From: Hydnum rufescens UP504
Taxonomy: Eukaryota > Basidiomycota > Agaricomycetes > Cantharellales > Hydnaceae
Reading direction: 5' to 3'
Length of the DNA stretch: 51,722 bases
NCBI GenBank assembly: GCA_014904985.1
Contig: MU129163.1
Location: forward strand, 1-51,722
This document shows positions 21,011 through 33,308 of this stretch, in pieces (position 1 is the stretch's first letter; every line of letters begins with the position of its first letter). A program made the translations under genes and the position numbers. The notes under the pieces were generated by a model. It was not told where the DNA came from, made no database searches, and saw nothing but the letters and a program-made list of their open reading frames with translations.

Positions 21011-21393
21011 TACCACTACCACTCATATAGTTGCACAAGACAGAGCCTCTCCAAGTTGTGAAAATACTGTGCCAATTTTGGCACAACCATGTGAATACTG
21101 CCCTATATTTTGACCATAGTGTCACAAGAATTCCATGCTGGTCAGTCACTTTTGCCCATCATATTAGATATAATGCACATTGCATTTATTATATCTAATT
21201 AGATGTATTTACTGTGGTCCCCCTGGGGGCCCTGGGAGGTGTTTTGGAGGCAGGTATCCTACAGCCAGGGGCCCCTGGGGGCCTCAAGAGACTTTTAGGG
21301 GCCCCAAAATGGCCTTGGGACTGCCTCCAAAAACCTTGTTCTAATAATGGATATTTTCTAAGTTCACTGGCACAAGGGGAGGGGCCCCAATTA
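21011..21393. other. boundary motif and GGGGCCCC-rich stretch, no gene
   Basis: A short inverted motif (ATTAGATATAAT ... TTATATCTAAT, 21162-21200) is followed by several CAGGGGCCCC / GGGGCCCC blocks (21215-21310). The same pair of features recurs at 22018-22130 and 25812-25880. Confidence 0.5.
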
Positions 21394-21910
21394 TTATTCA
21401 AAATTATGTAAGTATAAATCTCTATGAGTCAATACTGGAGTCCCAGTCACTACTTCCTGCATCGGAGGCCCATCATCTGAGCACTGCTGACAGATTAGAT
21501 CTGAAGCAGCAAGGATATCCATATCTGCCAGAACAGGAGCAGGCTCCAGTTCTAGATCTTCATCATCATTGGAACTATCAACATTGCTCTCAATGCCATT
21601 GGAATCTAGTTTTCTGGGCCTATCAGACTGCTGTGGTCTTGCATGGGCTGGAGCCTGTATCTGTTCTGCCAAAAGTCCTACACTGTGTGACAATGGGTGT
21701 TGAGCTGGCAATGATGGAGCCATGGCATCAGATATGACCAAAGCATCCAGTGATCACCCCCAAGTCTGGCCAAGATTGCAAACAACTCAAAGACATTCCA
21801 AGAGGAAGAATTTCATGTCTGAGTCTTAGATTCAAAGCATTCATTAGAAGAATTGGCCAAACTAAAAAGAAAAATATCATACCTGTAGAAGAATTCAATA
21901 GAGTCATCAT
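21394..21910 (-). pseudogene. unrecognised protein fragment (minus strand)
   Basis: Open frame of 115 aa at 21741-21394, with an acidic Ser/Asp segment and no known domain; a second short frame continues upstream to 21910. The segment lies between two copies of the boundary motif (21162 and 22018), so it may be a gene fragment carried by a small element. Function unknown. Confidence 0.3.
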
Positions 21911-22017
21911 TGCAGCTGATTCCTCATCAAACCAATGTTTGAGAGAATGTCTTTCTCTCCAACAAAGCTCAAGTTCATCTCAACAGTTACAACTCAGTCA
22001 GCCACAAATGTAGGTCT

Positions 22018-22130
22018 AGTTAGATATTATGAGCCTTGCATTTATATAGTCTAACTAGAGGTTTTGATGCTGGGGCCCCTGGGGCCAGCTAACCTGATTT
22101 CTGTGGTTCAGGCAGGGGCCCCCAGGGGCC
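22018..22130. repeat. second copy of the boundary motif plus GGGGCCCC blocks
   Basis: TAGTTAGATATTAT, a short spacer, TGCATTTATATAGTCTAACTA, then GGGGCCCCTGGGGCC. This matches the arrangement at 21162 and 25812. Confidence 0.5.
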
Positions 22131-22363
22131 CCTGTGTGGGACTTCACATATCAAACCAAGCTCCAACTTATAGATCTCAACTAGGACTCTCTCCCATACC
22201 ACTGTAGTAGAACCAACTTCTATTATGAGAAGTATGTACAAACTATGGATACAGAGGAGTATTTATACACAGGAGTGGGATTAGAAAACTATAAGAAGTG
22301 ATGTAGTTATACACAGGGGTGGAATTAGAAGAGTATAAGTCATGAGACGAGGTCACTGGGACA

Positions 22364-25300
22364 TTAGAAGAGATTATGGTTATTTGAGTCTTGTGGAAAA
22401 AGAAGAGAAGTCCATAGATTGAGTTGATCAGTGGAGATATTGGAGAGATCAAACTGAATGGGAGATAGTGACACAGAGCTGGTCATTGAGGTCAGATTGG
22501 TAGGATAGACAGGCACACCAGAATGTGTCACTGTGGGCACTGTGTTACTGAAGGTCAATGTTGATGGTCCATACAGGTTTGGATTAGAACCCAGACCCAT
22601 TGTACTTAAGCCTAAATTGACACCAAGGCCTGAACCTGAACCATCAGAGTTCCAAACACCACCTGGACCAACACCAGGGTGCATTGTGGCCACAGGATTT
22701 GAACTCAAAGTTGCCAAATGATCCAAATTCAAAGTTGCTGAAGGATCCAAATTCAAAGCCATTGAATGGTCCAAATTTGAAGTTCCCAAATAATTCAAAC
22801 TTGAACTTGCTGGAGGCTCCAATCTTGAACTCACTGGAGGATCCAATCTTGAATCCGCTGGAGGACCCAATCTCAAAGTCACTGAATGACTTGAAGTTGT
22901 GGGAGAATTCGATGCCAAAGCCATCAGGTTATTGAAGTCCAGAGAATCAGAGTCAGATTCATCAATGAAGGGCTTTGATTGAATGCGAGTAGACCTCACA
23001 ATGCCCTTGGACTTGGCAGCAGAAGCTGGGGCTTTCTGAGATTTCTGTGAGGTCAGTTTGGGCTGCCTTGTTGAAGTTGTGGTTGACTTGGATCTGAAGT
23101 CTAGCCCTGCATCTTGGACACAGCAGACTGCATTACCATCCCTGTCAATGACCAATGGGACAGCAGTGTCATCATCAGCATCATCCTTGCCCCATCTTTC
23201 AAGCTTAATGGGGCAGCTATTCCCCTTTTGGAACTTGGAAACAAAGAATCTCCACTGTCCACCTTCCCAGCTCTTGTTGGTGTGGCTTGGATGTGGAGCA
23301 GGGCATTCTTCTTCAAGCAGCCACCCAATGAAGTGAATATGATGCCAGCAAAGCAATGCATGTAATTGGACCCAAGGAATGGAAACCGGAAACCAGGCAT
23401 GGCCATTGGAGATGAACAAGTTCCTCAAATGCTTTGAGGTTGCAGAGTAGGCTGAGTCTCTGGTCTTAAGTTCGTGTTCTCACTGTACTTTTTCTGCCTC
23501 TTCATGCCACTTCAAAATTCCAGTAGCATCCAGCCACTCATTCATGAGTTTAACAAACAGCTCCTCAAGAGACTTCTTCAGATTAAACTGCTTCTTGGCA
23601 AGCTGTTGGATTTCTGAAGATCCAAAAAGGATGGCATTCTGTGCATGGGTGGCATATGCATCAGGCTGAGAGCAAACAACAAATGCAACAACATGGGCAT
23701 TTAAAGTGGCCATGTGCTGAATTTCGCCCATGAGAAGCTTCTTTTTCTGATGGATGTATTTGGCGAGCTTGGTGCCACTTGTGACTTGGATATCCTTATC
23801 CACCTTTGATTGTTGGGCAAGTGATTGCAGGTCATCTAGCCATGCCTCTAGGCCATCAGTGTCCCCATTGAACCATTCTTTCTCCTTGGCATATTTGAGT
23901 TGAAGTTCACCTGGAGACACTAAAAAGTGGAAGGGGTTTATCAGCATCAACTAAACCATCACAATAAACATGGTGTACTAACATTTGGGAAGACCAGCAA
24001 GTTTCTGTTTTCAACTATATCCATTGAACAGATTAGGCAGCTGCTTGGAGTGGAAAGAGTCACCAAGATTTGCCAGTCAGAGGACTTGATGCAGCAGGTG
24101 GTTATATTTTTTGGCCATGGCTTCCAAAGTGTGATGAAAGGCCTCAGTAACCCCATGCACTTCATCCACCAGTGCAGTAGGAAAGAGACCCCTATTGTAC
24201 TGTGGTTGGTGAGGCTGGCCTTCTCCATCACTGCTCAATTGGGTGTCAGCAATGTCATTGTCATCTTCAATGTCGCTAACACCTGCTTCAATATCTGAGC
24301 CCAGATCAGCATCTTGCAACTCCACTTCATCCTCCAAAATTGCTTCCACTCTCTTGCCCTTGCCATAGGGGACCTTGAAGGGTACATGAAGTTGTTTTCT
24401 TCAAGTGGACTTCAAAGTTGGCAAGGTGTGTGCATCGGTCACTGGGAGTTGGATTGATGGCAACACTTGATCCTTGGGATGATGAATGGGTGGCACAGGA
24501 ACTGGTGCAGAAGGGTGAGTGCTTGTTATAGCGGGATTCATGGAGGGGTGACTTCCTGACAATGGCAATATGGATGGTTGGGACTCTGGATTGCTTAGGA
24601 GGAAGAAGTTAGATCGTACAAGAAGAACTGAAACCCAATCAAACATACCTTGACTTCTTAAGAGCTTTCACCAACTTCAGGATTTTGATCTCAAATTGCT
24701 CCAGCTTGAGACCACGAGTGTTGGCAAAGAAGGCCAATCCTTCAATGATGCCAAGAGCACCACATGGACCCCACCTCATCTCTTTGGCAAGATGAGATAC
24801 ACTTATGCCTTGAAAGATGCAATTAAGAGTGCAATCAATGAACTTGCAGTCTTCACTGGGATCTGCCCCTTGGTCAGGGAGGGACCAGAGTAGGGTGTCA
24901 ACCTGGGTAGCATCCCAGACATAGAGAAGATCCCCTGGGCATGCTTCTGGAATGCTAGTAGGCAGATTAAGTGCCAATGTCCATGCGTCATTGAGCAATT
25001 TGCGAGGGTCACCAATTCATCATGCTTTGTCCAACAGCTGGTCGGGCATATCAGATTCTGGCATAGACCCTCCATCATTAGAGGAAATGTCCATGACTGA
25101 GGACAGTCTGACATGACTGCCAGATAGAAGCACTGTGGGTTCTTCATTGTACCCAAACATTGAAGATGCATGTTCAGGTTCAGAGCTTTGGATGGGTAGG
25201 AGAGGAGGATCGCTGGGGTAGTCTACCTGACTGGAAGTAGGAGTTCCATTCAGAAGTGATGCCAATCTCCGAGACTCGTGCTGATATTTGACTTCAGGGA

Positions 25301-25631
25301 TTTTAGGGTGAGATTCGAGTTGGATATATGCCCAATTCTTAGGGGGTTGTGAGGGGGTTGATGCGATGACACAAAACTTCTTGTTCCTCTGGTTGCCTCC
25401 AGGTGGACCCAATTTTTCCTGCTGTAGACATCATGTAAGAACAGGAGCAGGGATTCTAAGTAGAGGTGTACATACCATATTGGCAGTTTCATCATTGACT
25501 TCATCGTTAGCTTTGTCATCTACCTTGTGCCTGCCAATATTGATCTGAGGATACAATGGTTCCTGAGACATCACATTCTGTTGCGAATAATAGGTGAGCT
25601 CAAACTTGCAAGACAAGAAATCAGGAGACAT
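22364..25631 (-). pseudogene. large uncharacterised Agaricomycete protein, decayed (family member 1)
   Basis: Minus-strand gene with recognisable introns at 25475-25422 (GTATGT...CTACAG) and 24648-24586 (GTATGT...TCTAACTTC...CCAG). Pieces run from 25631 through 25020, 24998-24639, 24585-24077, 23912-23480 and 23428-22364. Order: acidic/Ser-rich N-terminus, a helical centre with an ATHAQNAILFGSSEIQ segment, a Trp-rich segment (near WVQLHALLCWHH), then a long Ser/Pro/Leu C-terminus with degenerate SRLDPP/SNLDH repeats. In-frame TGAs near 25015-25010 (two), 24400, 24075 and 24020 separate pieces that otherwise stay open, and at least one frame break is needed. It is homologous to 27980-30555. 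No known function; a role in a transposon is possible given the setting. Confidence 0.5.
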
Positions 25632-25807
25632 ACAATTTTGGATGACTCCTGTGCACCTGAGGATGATGGTTCCTCAGACAGGTCATCGAAGGCTTTGTGT
25701 TTGGGGACTCACAGTTGTGATTTTCAGTATGTGATGACTTGGCACATTGTGAAAACACCCTTCACAAATTTTCTGGCCAGGTTCAGCCTGGTCAGCCAAT
25801 TATTGGT

Positions 25808-25889
25808 ATCTAACTAGATACTTCAAAGGTTGCATTTATATGCTCTAACTAGATATCAGACCCAGGGGGCCCCTAGCCATTAGGATTAT
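25808..25889. repeat. third copy of the boundary motif
   Basis: CTAACTAGATAC, spacer, GGTTGCATTTATATGCTC, TAACTAGATAT, then CAGGGGGCCCC. It closes the 22018-25850 segment on the right. Confidence 0.5.
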
Positions 25890-27509
25890 TTATTTACTTA
25901 TTATTATTATATACAGTAGGCTCGCCCAGTGGGGCTCACCCATGCACCCAAGAAGAGCAGCCTGTGGCTGCTCTTCTTGCACACTTGTAGCAAAATGAAA
26001 ATAACATACCATAAATGATCACCCCCACCACAGCAGGGGTGTGGGCTTGCTTGGGGCCTGGCTTATATGCACATGTGGGGGTTTGTTTGGGCATTTGCAT
26101 GGGGTCTGGTTCACCTGTTTGTGTGTGGCCTTGGTTGCTTGTTCTTATGGGGCGGGCCTAGCTCATGCGTTCATGTGGCCCTGTTTGCCCATTTGCATGG
26201 GGCAGTTCATGTGGGTTCGTGTCCAGGGGGTGGCTATTTTGTCACCTAAAATAAAAGATGTGTTAGTTAAATGTAATAAAGCGCAAGAAGAGCAGCCCAT
26301 GGCTGCTCTTCTTGTGCGATTGTAACTCTAGAGAGAAAAACTTACCCTGAGAGTACCACACCCACCACAGCAGGTGTGGTACTCGCACATTCGTGGTTTC
26401 ATTCACAGGGTTTGGTTTCACTCAGTAAGTTTGGGGTTGTGGGGCTTCGGGTCACAGGCTTCGGTTCATGGGGTTTCAGGTCATGGGTTTGGTGTTGGGG
26501 GTTTGTGCAGGGTTCAAGATCTAGAAAAATAAGGGTGTTAGTTAAACATTAAATTGCAAGGAGAGCAGCTTATGCTGCTCTTCTTGTGCCACAAAAATAA
26601 AATAAAAAAACTCATCTTGGAGTACCACACACCCGCTGCAGCAGGTGTGTGGCTCCCTATTTTCCTGTGCAGCCCAGTTTGTGGGTTCACGTCAGTCATC
26701 GGTCATTTCGCAGTTTCATTCATGGGGGTGGCCTCTGTTCAGCAGGTTTGGCATTGCAGACCTCAGTTTGGTGGGTTTGGTGTTGCAGGCCTTCAGTCAG
26801 CAGGTTGGGCATCTTGGGTTTCAATCTGTGGGTTTGGTGTTGTGGGGTTCAAGTTCAAGATCTAGAAAAATGAGCAGGTTAGTTAAATATTAAAGCATTG
26901 CAAGAAGAGCAGCTTATGCTGCTCTTCTTGTGCCACAAAAATAAAAAAAATAAACAATGAAAACTTATCTTGAAGTACCACACACCCACTGCAGCAGGTG
27001 TGTGGTTCCTGGGGCCACTCGTTGGCTTCATGTCATTTTGTGTCTTTGCTGGTGGGGTGGTCCTTCACTGGCAGGGGTTTCATTTGGAATGTGGCTTTTG
27101 GCATGCATTCGTGTCATGGGCTGTCATTTTGGGGGGTTTGGGGTTCATTTGGCAGGTCCTTGTTTGGCGGGGGTCCATTCTGCTTGTTCTTGTTGGGTGG
27201 TTCTTCATTTTGTCAGTTGTAGGGCAGGGGATAATCTAGAAAAATCTTTACATTAGTGAGAAATTAAAACCAGCGCAAAAGGAGCAGCTTTCACTGCTCT
27301 TTTTGCATGGCTGGACATATTGGAGGGGGGGACTCATCTTATAGAGAACCACACACCTGCCGTAGCAGGTGTGGGGTTTGTGTGGCCATTCACTGGGTGC
27401 ATTGTCATCTGTCATTGTCACATTTGTCACGTTCGTTGTGTTTGTCACATTTGTCACATTTGTCATGTTTGTCATGTTTGTCACATTGTCACGGTCTTCC
27501 TTCTCACGT
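25890..27509 (-). ncRNA. second hairpin/intron array, single arm, partly decayed
   Basis: Minus-strand array like the left arm at 8121-11440. Intron-like units are 27337-27236, 26968-26862, 26615-26521 and 26345-26246 (95-107 nt), plus a partial one starting at 26009. Each ends in TAG and has an AACTAAC-type branch site, though the 27337 unit's branch site is poor. The 5' sites at 26345 and 26009 are GTAAGT and GTATGT; the other three read ATGAGT or ATAAGT, a G-to-A change at the first base. Hairpin A sits 5 nt upstream of each of the four 5' sites (26351-26384, 26621-26654, 26974-27007, 27343-27378). Hairpin B stems are AAGAAGAGCAGC with GCTGCTCTTCTT. No central palindrome is left; an LTR fragment at 27510 cuts it. 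A tandem CACATTTGT run is at 27413-27490. Confidence 0.55.
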
Positions 27510-27676
27510 TGTTGGAGGGAAAAATCCCTACCACATAGAGTTCCCTTTCAGCATTGAATTTTCTGATGAATGAGTTAAAAATGTACCAATATGTCATCCG
27601 AATAACAATCCTTTCATCTGTTCATGAATGAGCATGAATTCCATATGCCTGAAAAGATGTAAATGGAATGCTCATT
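27510..27676 (+). mobile_element. LTR fragment
   Basis: Begins TGTTGGAGGGAAAAATCCC, a typical Gypsy-type LTR start (TG plus a short inverted motif). A similar start is at 33309. It is truncated at 27677 by the inverted end of the array-element family. Confidence 0.45.
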
Positions 27677-27870
27677 CACCTTGGTCAGTCATCTAAGCCT
27701 ACCTAGTTAGGTACCACTTCTGGGGCAGATAATGGTACCTAAGTAGGTCCCATCACTATTTCGGCTGAATTGGTCTGCCCATTGAAATCTCTCACTTGAG
27801 CTTTGGGCTGAAAGTTGGCCAAAATTGACCTGAATTAGGACTTAGCACTCAGGACTTGAGCAGACTCAAT
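27677..27870 (+). repeat. orphan end of the array-element family
   Basis: The first ~80 bases are nearly identical to 5451-5530 (CACCTTGGTCAGTCATC, GGTACCTAAGTAGGTCCC), and similarity continues through the TTGGCCAAAA motifs. It points rightwards, into the pseudogene at 27980-30555. I did not find the matching right end, so the element is either truncated or rearranged. Confidence 0.6.
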
Positions 27871-27979
27871 TGAAGACCACTATTGTGAGTCTTTCCATTC
27901 TGCCTTGAAGGAACAACTTAGAATTCTTAAATAAAACAACCTTCCATTAAGGCCACAGTACAAACACATTAAGAAACCA

Positions 27980-30555
27980 TTAATAAAATCTGTCTACTTC
28001 ATATCTACTTTGGTATTGTGCTACAAGTGCTTCAAACTCAGGGCCTTGAAATAACAAAGGATCAAGTAAAGGGAAACTCATGTTGTCCCTATTTGGAATT
28101 GGCACATCATCCATCATAGAAAATGGATCATGTGGATTGAACATTGGCACAATTGGGACCCCAGTGGTATGCTGAAGGGGAATCCCAACAGTAGCCTCAC
28201 TGTCACTTGAGAATGCAGAATGCTGTTGCACATGGAGGTAGGATGGTCCAGCAGTTGGGGTTTCATCCAAGTCATCAATGATCTCTGCAGACTTGACTTG
28301 CAGACACTTCGTCTTGCGTGGCTGATTAAAATCATCCCCACCCTTCCGTGGCCTCTTCCCCAGTCCTTGGGTCACAATCCTGTCTGAGTTCACCATGACA
28401 GTGTGACTTGGGTTCCTGACTGGACGCCCATTCCCATGATGCCCATCAGAATCCCCTCCAGAATCCCCTCCAGAATCCCCTCCATCAATCATCGTATCCA
28501 CTGCCTGAGCCCTCACAACTGCCCACTCAGCTGCCCTCTTCAAATCCAGCTTCTTCTTGGCCCCAATCATTTCCAATGCACTTGCTACCATCATTAGCAC
28601 TTGGCCACCACTATCAGTAATGAGCACGGTCTCCCCAGAGTTTGATTCCTCATGGGTACACTCAGATACTTTGAGCTGCCCATTCTCTAGAGCATTATAC
28701 ATGGCTTGGATCTCGCTGACACTGTAGTGATCAATTGAGAGTGAACTGAGAAGCCGGAAGCGAGACAATGGCAGTACTCCATCGATCACCAAGTTGTGTG
28801 AGAGGAGTTTTTGGGGCAATTTCAGCCAAGGGAATGTGGTCCAACAAATGAATGGCTCTACTCAAGCAGGATTAGCATAGGAACTGTCAAGAAGCTATGC
28901 ATTGAGCAAACTTACCAAATAGCTGAATCAGCATTTTGAAACCTTCCCTTTTGCCTTATTGGGGTTCTTGAAGGCCTCTTCTTGCTCACATCGCAAAGTC
29001 TGAGCTTTATGCTCCTCTGCCTTCCTAACCCCACCTTGGCAGACAATATAAATGTGTATGCATCCCCAACATGAGACTTGAAGTCACACCTGGACTTGTA
29101 GTACAATTCCATCTCTGCAGTCCCAAGTAGCTGCCCATTCTGAGCATGAGCAGTGGGAGAGCAGGCATTATCTGAAAGCACTGTCAACTCGCAATGCACC
29201 CCAAAGCTTGCCAAGGCCCTGAAATACTTTTGCCATGCCCTCTTGTGGCTAGCGATGATTTTCGCAACTTCCCCCCATGCTTTGCGATGTCTGCACTTAT
29301 CGCCACCCTAGTCTCTGTGTACTCCTTAACCAGGCGAGCTGATTCTGCTGCCAATCCTCAGACTTCTCTCCTCCATACTTCTTAACAAGCTCATCATAGG
29401 CAGGGCGAACTGTATTTTTGGTATAATCAGATTGGCTCACTGACTTGTCAGGGTTGGTAGGATAGCTGGATTGGAACACATTCCAGGCAATAGTTTTATG
29501 TGGATGAACTACTCGTGACACCTGCCCACCAATCTTTTGAATCGAATTAACACTATGACCCATTTCCCTCACCAGTCCCACAATTTGCTTGTCAAACGCT
29601 GCATATTCAGCCTTAATCTTTTCTACCTCCAGGGTGGTAAACGGCCCTCCTTTGAGATCCTCATCATCTTCATCTGAACTTGGCTCTTCCAACAAGTGGG
29701 AGACAGGTTGGGGGGACACAACTGCCTTAGAACAGGGCTTGGCATTGCCCCTCACTTTCAGAGGCACAGCATTATCACTATCACCATCACTCAACAAAAA
29801 GTTGTCATGGGTCCCATCCGTGATATCCAAAATGGGTGTGTCAGGGGAATCAGGATGGGGACTGTGAATGGGGGTGTTGCCATGATTGGGAATAACGTGA
29901 TTATAATACAGAGGGGATTGGATGTCCAAGAGACCAGGGGGTGAGACCTCACACTGATTTCTCATGTCGGTATCGCAACTTTTTGGGCCATGATATGCAG
30001 GCACACTACTGGCATTGATAGAGTCAAGGAAAGAATCCCCAGTAGCATCGAGTCCATCATCTCCCTGTGTCACACTAGCTTGACCATCCTCTAACTTGTG
30101 TTCAAATGGTGTTCCAAATCTTCATCATTAGAGTCGAAATCAGCAACTGGTGTGCATGCTGATGAAGACACTGATAAATATCCAAATGGAGATGACACGC
30201 AAGTAGGCTTGTTGGATATTTTATTCAAGGTGTAGGGTGTGGTTAACACCTTCTGTGATGGGGTCTCAACCACAAGTCTAGTTGAGGACGTTCTGGAGGG
30301 GTGAGGGCTGGTGGCATGGCTCCCACTAGGCTGGCTGGTGGTCTGAAGGGGTTTCTCCTTCATGGCTGAATTTGAGGTCGTACTGAGCTTTGTGGTGCTA
30401 GCACGTCACAAGGACCTCTTAGATGCCAGCACACTATCCAGATCATTGCCGCCATTGCTTCCATTACTGGAGCTCATGGGTGTGGCGACTGCTGCATGTC
30501 GTGGCCGTGGAGTGTGCTTCCTTGCAGTCTGAATCTTTGATTTCATACCAGCCAT
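27980..30555 (-). pseudogene. large uncharacterised Agaricomycete protein, decayed (family member 2)
   Basis: Starts at 30555 with a Lys/Arg-rich N-terminus. One TGA near 30408 and frame breaks near 30095, 29350 and 29250 interrupt it. A segment with WNVFQSSYPTNPDKS and a following helical stretch resembles the compact DNA-binding-like modules (HMG-box style) of transposon-associated fungal proteins, but this is only a resemblance. Then come an AHAQNGQLLGTAEMELYY segment matching family member 1, an intron near 28918-28860 (GTAAGT...TAG), and a C-terminus with three GGDS(G) repeats and basic RKGG and QPRKTK patches that could be nuclear-localisation signals. Not functional as it stands. Confidence 0.5.
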
Positions 30556-30964
30556 ACTGGAGAAGACTGCTGCCAGAGATAAAAATCACTACTTGCAACA
30601 TGCGCCGAGGTGTGAGAGCAAGAGGAGACACTAAGAACTTGTGCTCAGATACCCTCCACTCTAGGTGGAAAGGAACACTGAACAGCATAGTTGTGGTTTT
30701 GCGTGTCACCCGAAATCCACGCTGAGGCGGAATATAGAGTGCAATGCTGTGTGTGGAAAGCTGAAGAAGTCTACGTCCATGCAGAGGGGGACAGTGAGAA
30801 CAATGTAGTGTGTTTACTCCTGGGACCGGATATTCCTGGGAAATATGAACACAAACAAAATATGATTTACACTACAATGCAGTACAGTACAACCATGTAT
30901 AGATAGCGTATAGAAGCATTCAAAACTTCTCTTGGTCATACATGTTGTTAGGGTGTTTTTTGAA
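30556..30964. other. gap with no supported gene
   Basis: Upstream flank of the pseudogene at 27980-30555. The short open frames on both strands are not convincing. Confidence 0.4.
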
Positions 30965-31704
30965 TCAAGGGCGATCTAATGCCAACTCCATTTTTATTGC
31001 CCATAAGTGAGAGACATACCCAAAGGTCTCATCAAGCAATGGTTGAGTAACACTTGAACCATACACATCGTGTGCCAAGCATGCAAGAATACGGAGGATT
31101 TCATCATATGGACCATCTGTAGGCCATATATTAACCCTGATATCCTTCTTGCCCTGGCGATAGATTTGAGCACGCATCAAAGTGAGTAGGCAATGATAAT
31201 GCAAGTTGCTTGATAAGATTGGGTGGATAGCCCCTTGCATCTCAGCCCAGTCCAGAGAGAATGACACCATGTTCATGGGTCGCCAATGAGCCGGATCGAA
31301 TAACCTTGGACATCGTCCGGAGGGTGTAGCAAGTATGGGGAAACTGTTCGGAATCGAAGAAGTGGTGGGCAGCCATAGCCTTTCAATAAGCTGGCAGTGC
31401 AAATGAAATAATCTCAGGGAAAATTGGGACTTGTAGGCATAGGCTTGATTGATGTACCCCAAGTCCAAATTCAAGACATGAGCAGCTGAAGCAGCCTCTG
31501 GATCCATGAGGGTGAGTCCCTCAAAGTACTGTCGGTTGCATCCAGGAGGAGCTTTCACCCTGAACTGCCTCAGGGCTGTATCACGCACCTGCACTGATTT
31601 GAACAAAAGGGAAAGATTCCCTGGATCCCCAGCATGCTTAGCCTTCTTCCAAGCTCACACACCAAATGCATTGATGTCCTCCAACCTGTCCACCCAGTAT
31701 GCAG
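30965..31704 (-). pseudogene. unrecognised protein, 5' end cut off by an LTR-like insertion
   Basis: An open frame of 213 aa (31606-30965) extends upstream in frame to 31704 through a single TGA near 31660, at a place where CGA fits (VRAWKK). There it stops at the left border of the LTR-like copy 31705-33304. The protein is hydrophobic/aromatic in places (HLHCQLIERLWLP) and ends HLWAIKMELALDRP. I know no family for it. The gene has lost its N-terminus, so it is broken. Confidence 0.4.
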
Positions 31705-33304
31705 TATAGAAGTAGGGTTGGGAGCTCCGATGACTGTCAAATCAAAATCTGGTTCAGCCAATGTGTAGATGGGAGACTGTGTTTCTGTTTATTCAAATGG
31801 GTTGGTTCGCTTCAATGGTTGATCACTCTCTGCAAGATATGTATGTGTTTATTGGAGAATGGAATGTGATATGGACTAGCAATAGTCAATGATATATTGT
31901 GGATGCTTATAGGAAGGCTTGTACGTCATATGGAATGCTTATAGAAAGGCTTATACATCTGGGATGCTTGTGGAAAGGCTTATACGTGTTCATGTTGTGT
32001 TTGTTCGTTTACTGATATTTGTGTGTCCTTGTTTATGTCCTCCTAGTCAAAATGCGGATATCTGTGGGCTATAGAATGGTCAGTGCTTGGTTAGTTTGGT
32101 TAGTATGCTTCAATCTTCTTTCCTGACTCGTATTTCGTTATGCTTACTTTTTCCTTGGATGTCCAGCAACTCTAACCTTAGGTTCTGCAACTATCCTTGG
32201 CTTCAGTATTTCACATAGATGGCTTCCAGTAGCTTGGTCTCAACAACCTTGAAGATGACTTAGCTCCAGATGGCTTTAGATAGACAGTTCTTTAGATATT
32301 AAGCAGAATGGTAGACAGTAGTTGACAGTGGTTGATTTCCAGAGTGAGGAGATGGGGGGGAACAAGAAAATCTGCTAGCTTATATACCTATCTGAAGGTG
32401 GCTGTGCATGGAGCAAGAACAAAAGAGTAATAAAGCTATGAGATCATAGTGGAGCAGAACAAAAGAGTAATAAAGAAATGATGTCATAATGCGGTCATAA
32501 CTGAGTCATCCATAGAGTGTGATGTCATAGTGATGTCATTCATAAAGAGAACAAAAGGATTCATAAAGGGAATGATGTCACTAATTTGCTGAGCTTGTGG
32601 AGTGGTTGGAGCATGATGTCACTGGTCTTGTGATGTGTTTTGGGGCTCATGGGAAGCGAAATTAAGGGACATCTCCAGGTTCTGGAGATTAATCTGAGCA
32701 TAGTCCAGTGGTTAAGGTGTTTTTGTTACTGGTTAATAAAAGGAACAAATGCATGGTGTGGGATTCGATGCAGAGACAGCAGTTTGCATCCGTAATAGGT
32801 GTGCTTGGTACCATTCAATGCGGATTTTTAACAGCTTTCTGGGCGCGGTGGTTCCGAGAAAATCGGATGTGAACTGACAGAGAAATTCGTTTTTTACTGA
32901 TGGGTGTTGATTCTGCTAGTAATAATCTGTTCTTTGCGCGCTCAGTACTGTTGGATGCGGATGTTTTATATCTTTCCAGGCGCGGTTGTTCCGAGAGGAT
33001 TGAATGCAAACTGATGGAGAAATTAGTTTTTTACTGGAAATCCAGTATTTTGATAGTAAAATTGGCCTGGAGAGTGCAGTTTTGGTCCATTTGACTTGTG
33101 TTTGGTACCGTTTGAAAGGTGTAAATCGTAGCTTTCTAAGTGTGATATGGGCGTATCTCTCCAATCAAAACTGACAGAGCTATAGAACGAATTCAGTTTC
33201 TGTGCATAGCCATAATTAATTTTATAATTGGTCATGTGATCATCCAATGGCTGGAAGTAGTGTAATTTCACATTTTCTGATACTGGAAGTTTTTATCTTC
33301 CACA
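31705..33304 (-). mobile_element. LTR-like repeat, copy 3 (1600 bp)
   Basis: Same family as 6457-8047 and 8254-9744, with the same ends: TGTGGAAGATAAAAAC (minus strand, from 33304) and CTTCTATA at 31705. More diverged than the other two; it has extra GTGATGTCAT-type repeats at 32480-32640. Immediately beyond 33304 another LTR begins (33309). Confidence 0.6.
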
Positions 33305-33308
33305 GCGG

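Noticed and set aside
22533..22935. Plus-strand frames with PNSKLLKDPNSK-like repeats
   Set aside because: Antisense of the degenerate repeats in the minus-strand pseudogene.
29297..30073. Calling an HMG-box gene
   Set aside because: Only a WN.FQ..Y segment and helical spacing are suggestive; the match is too weak to name the domain.
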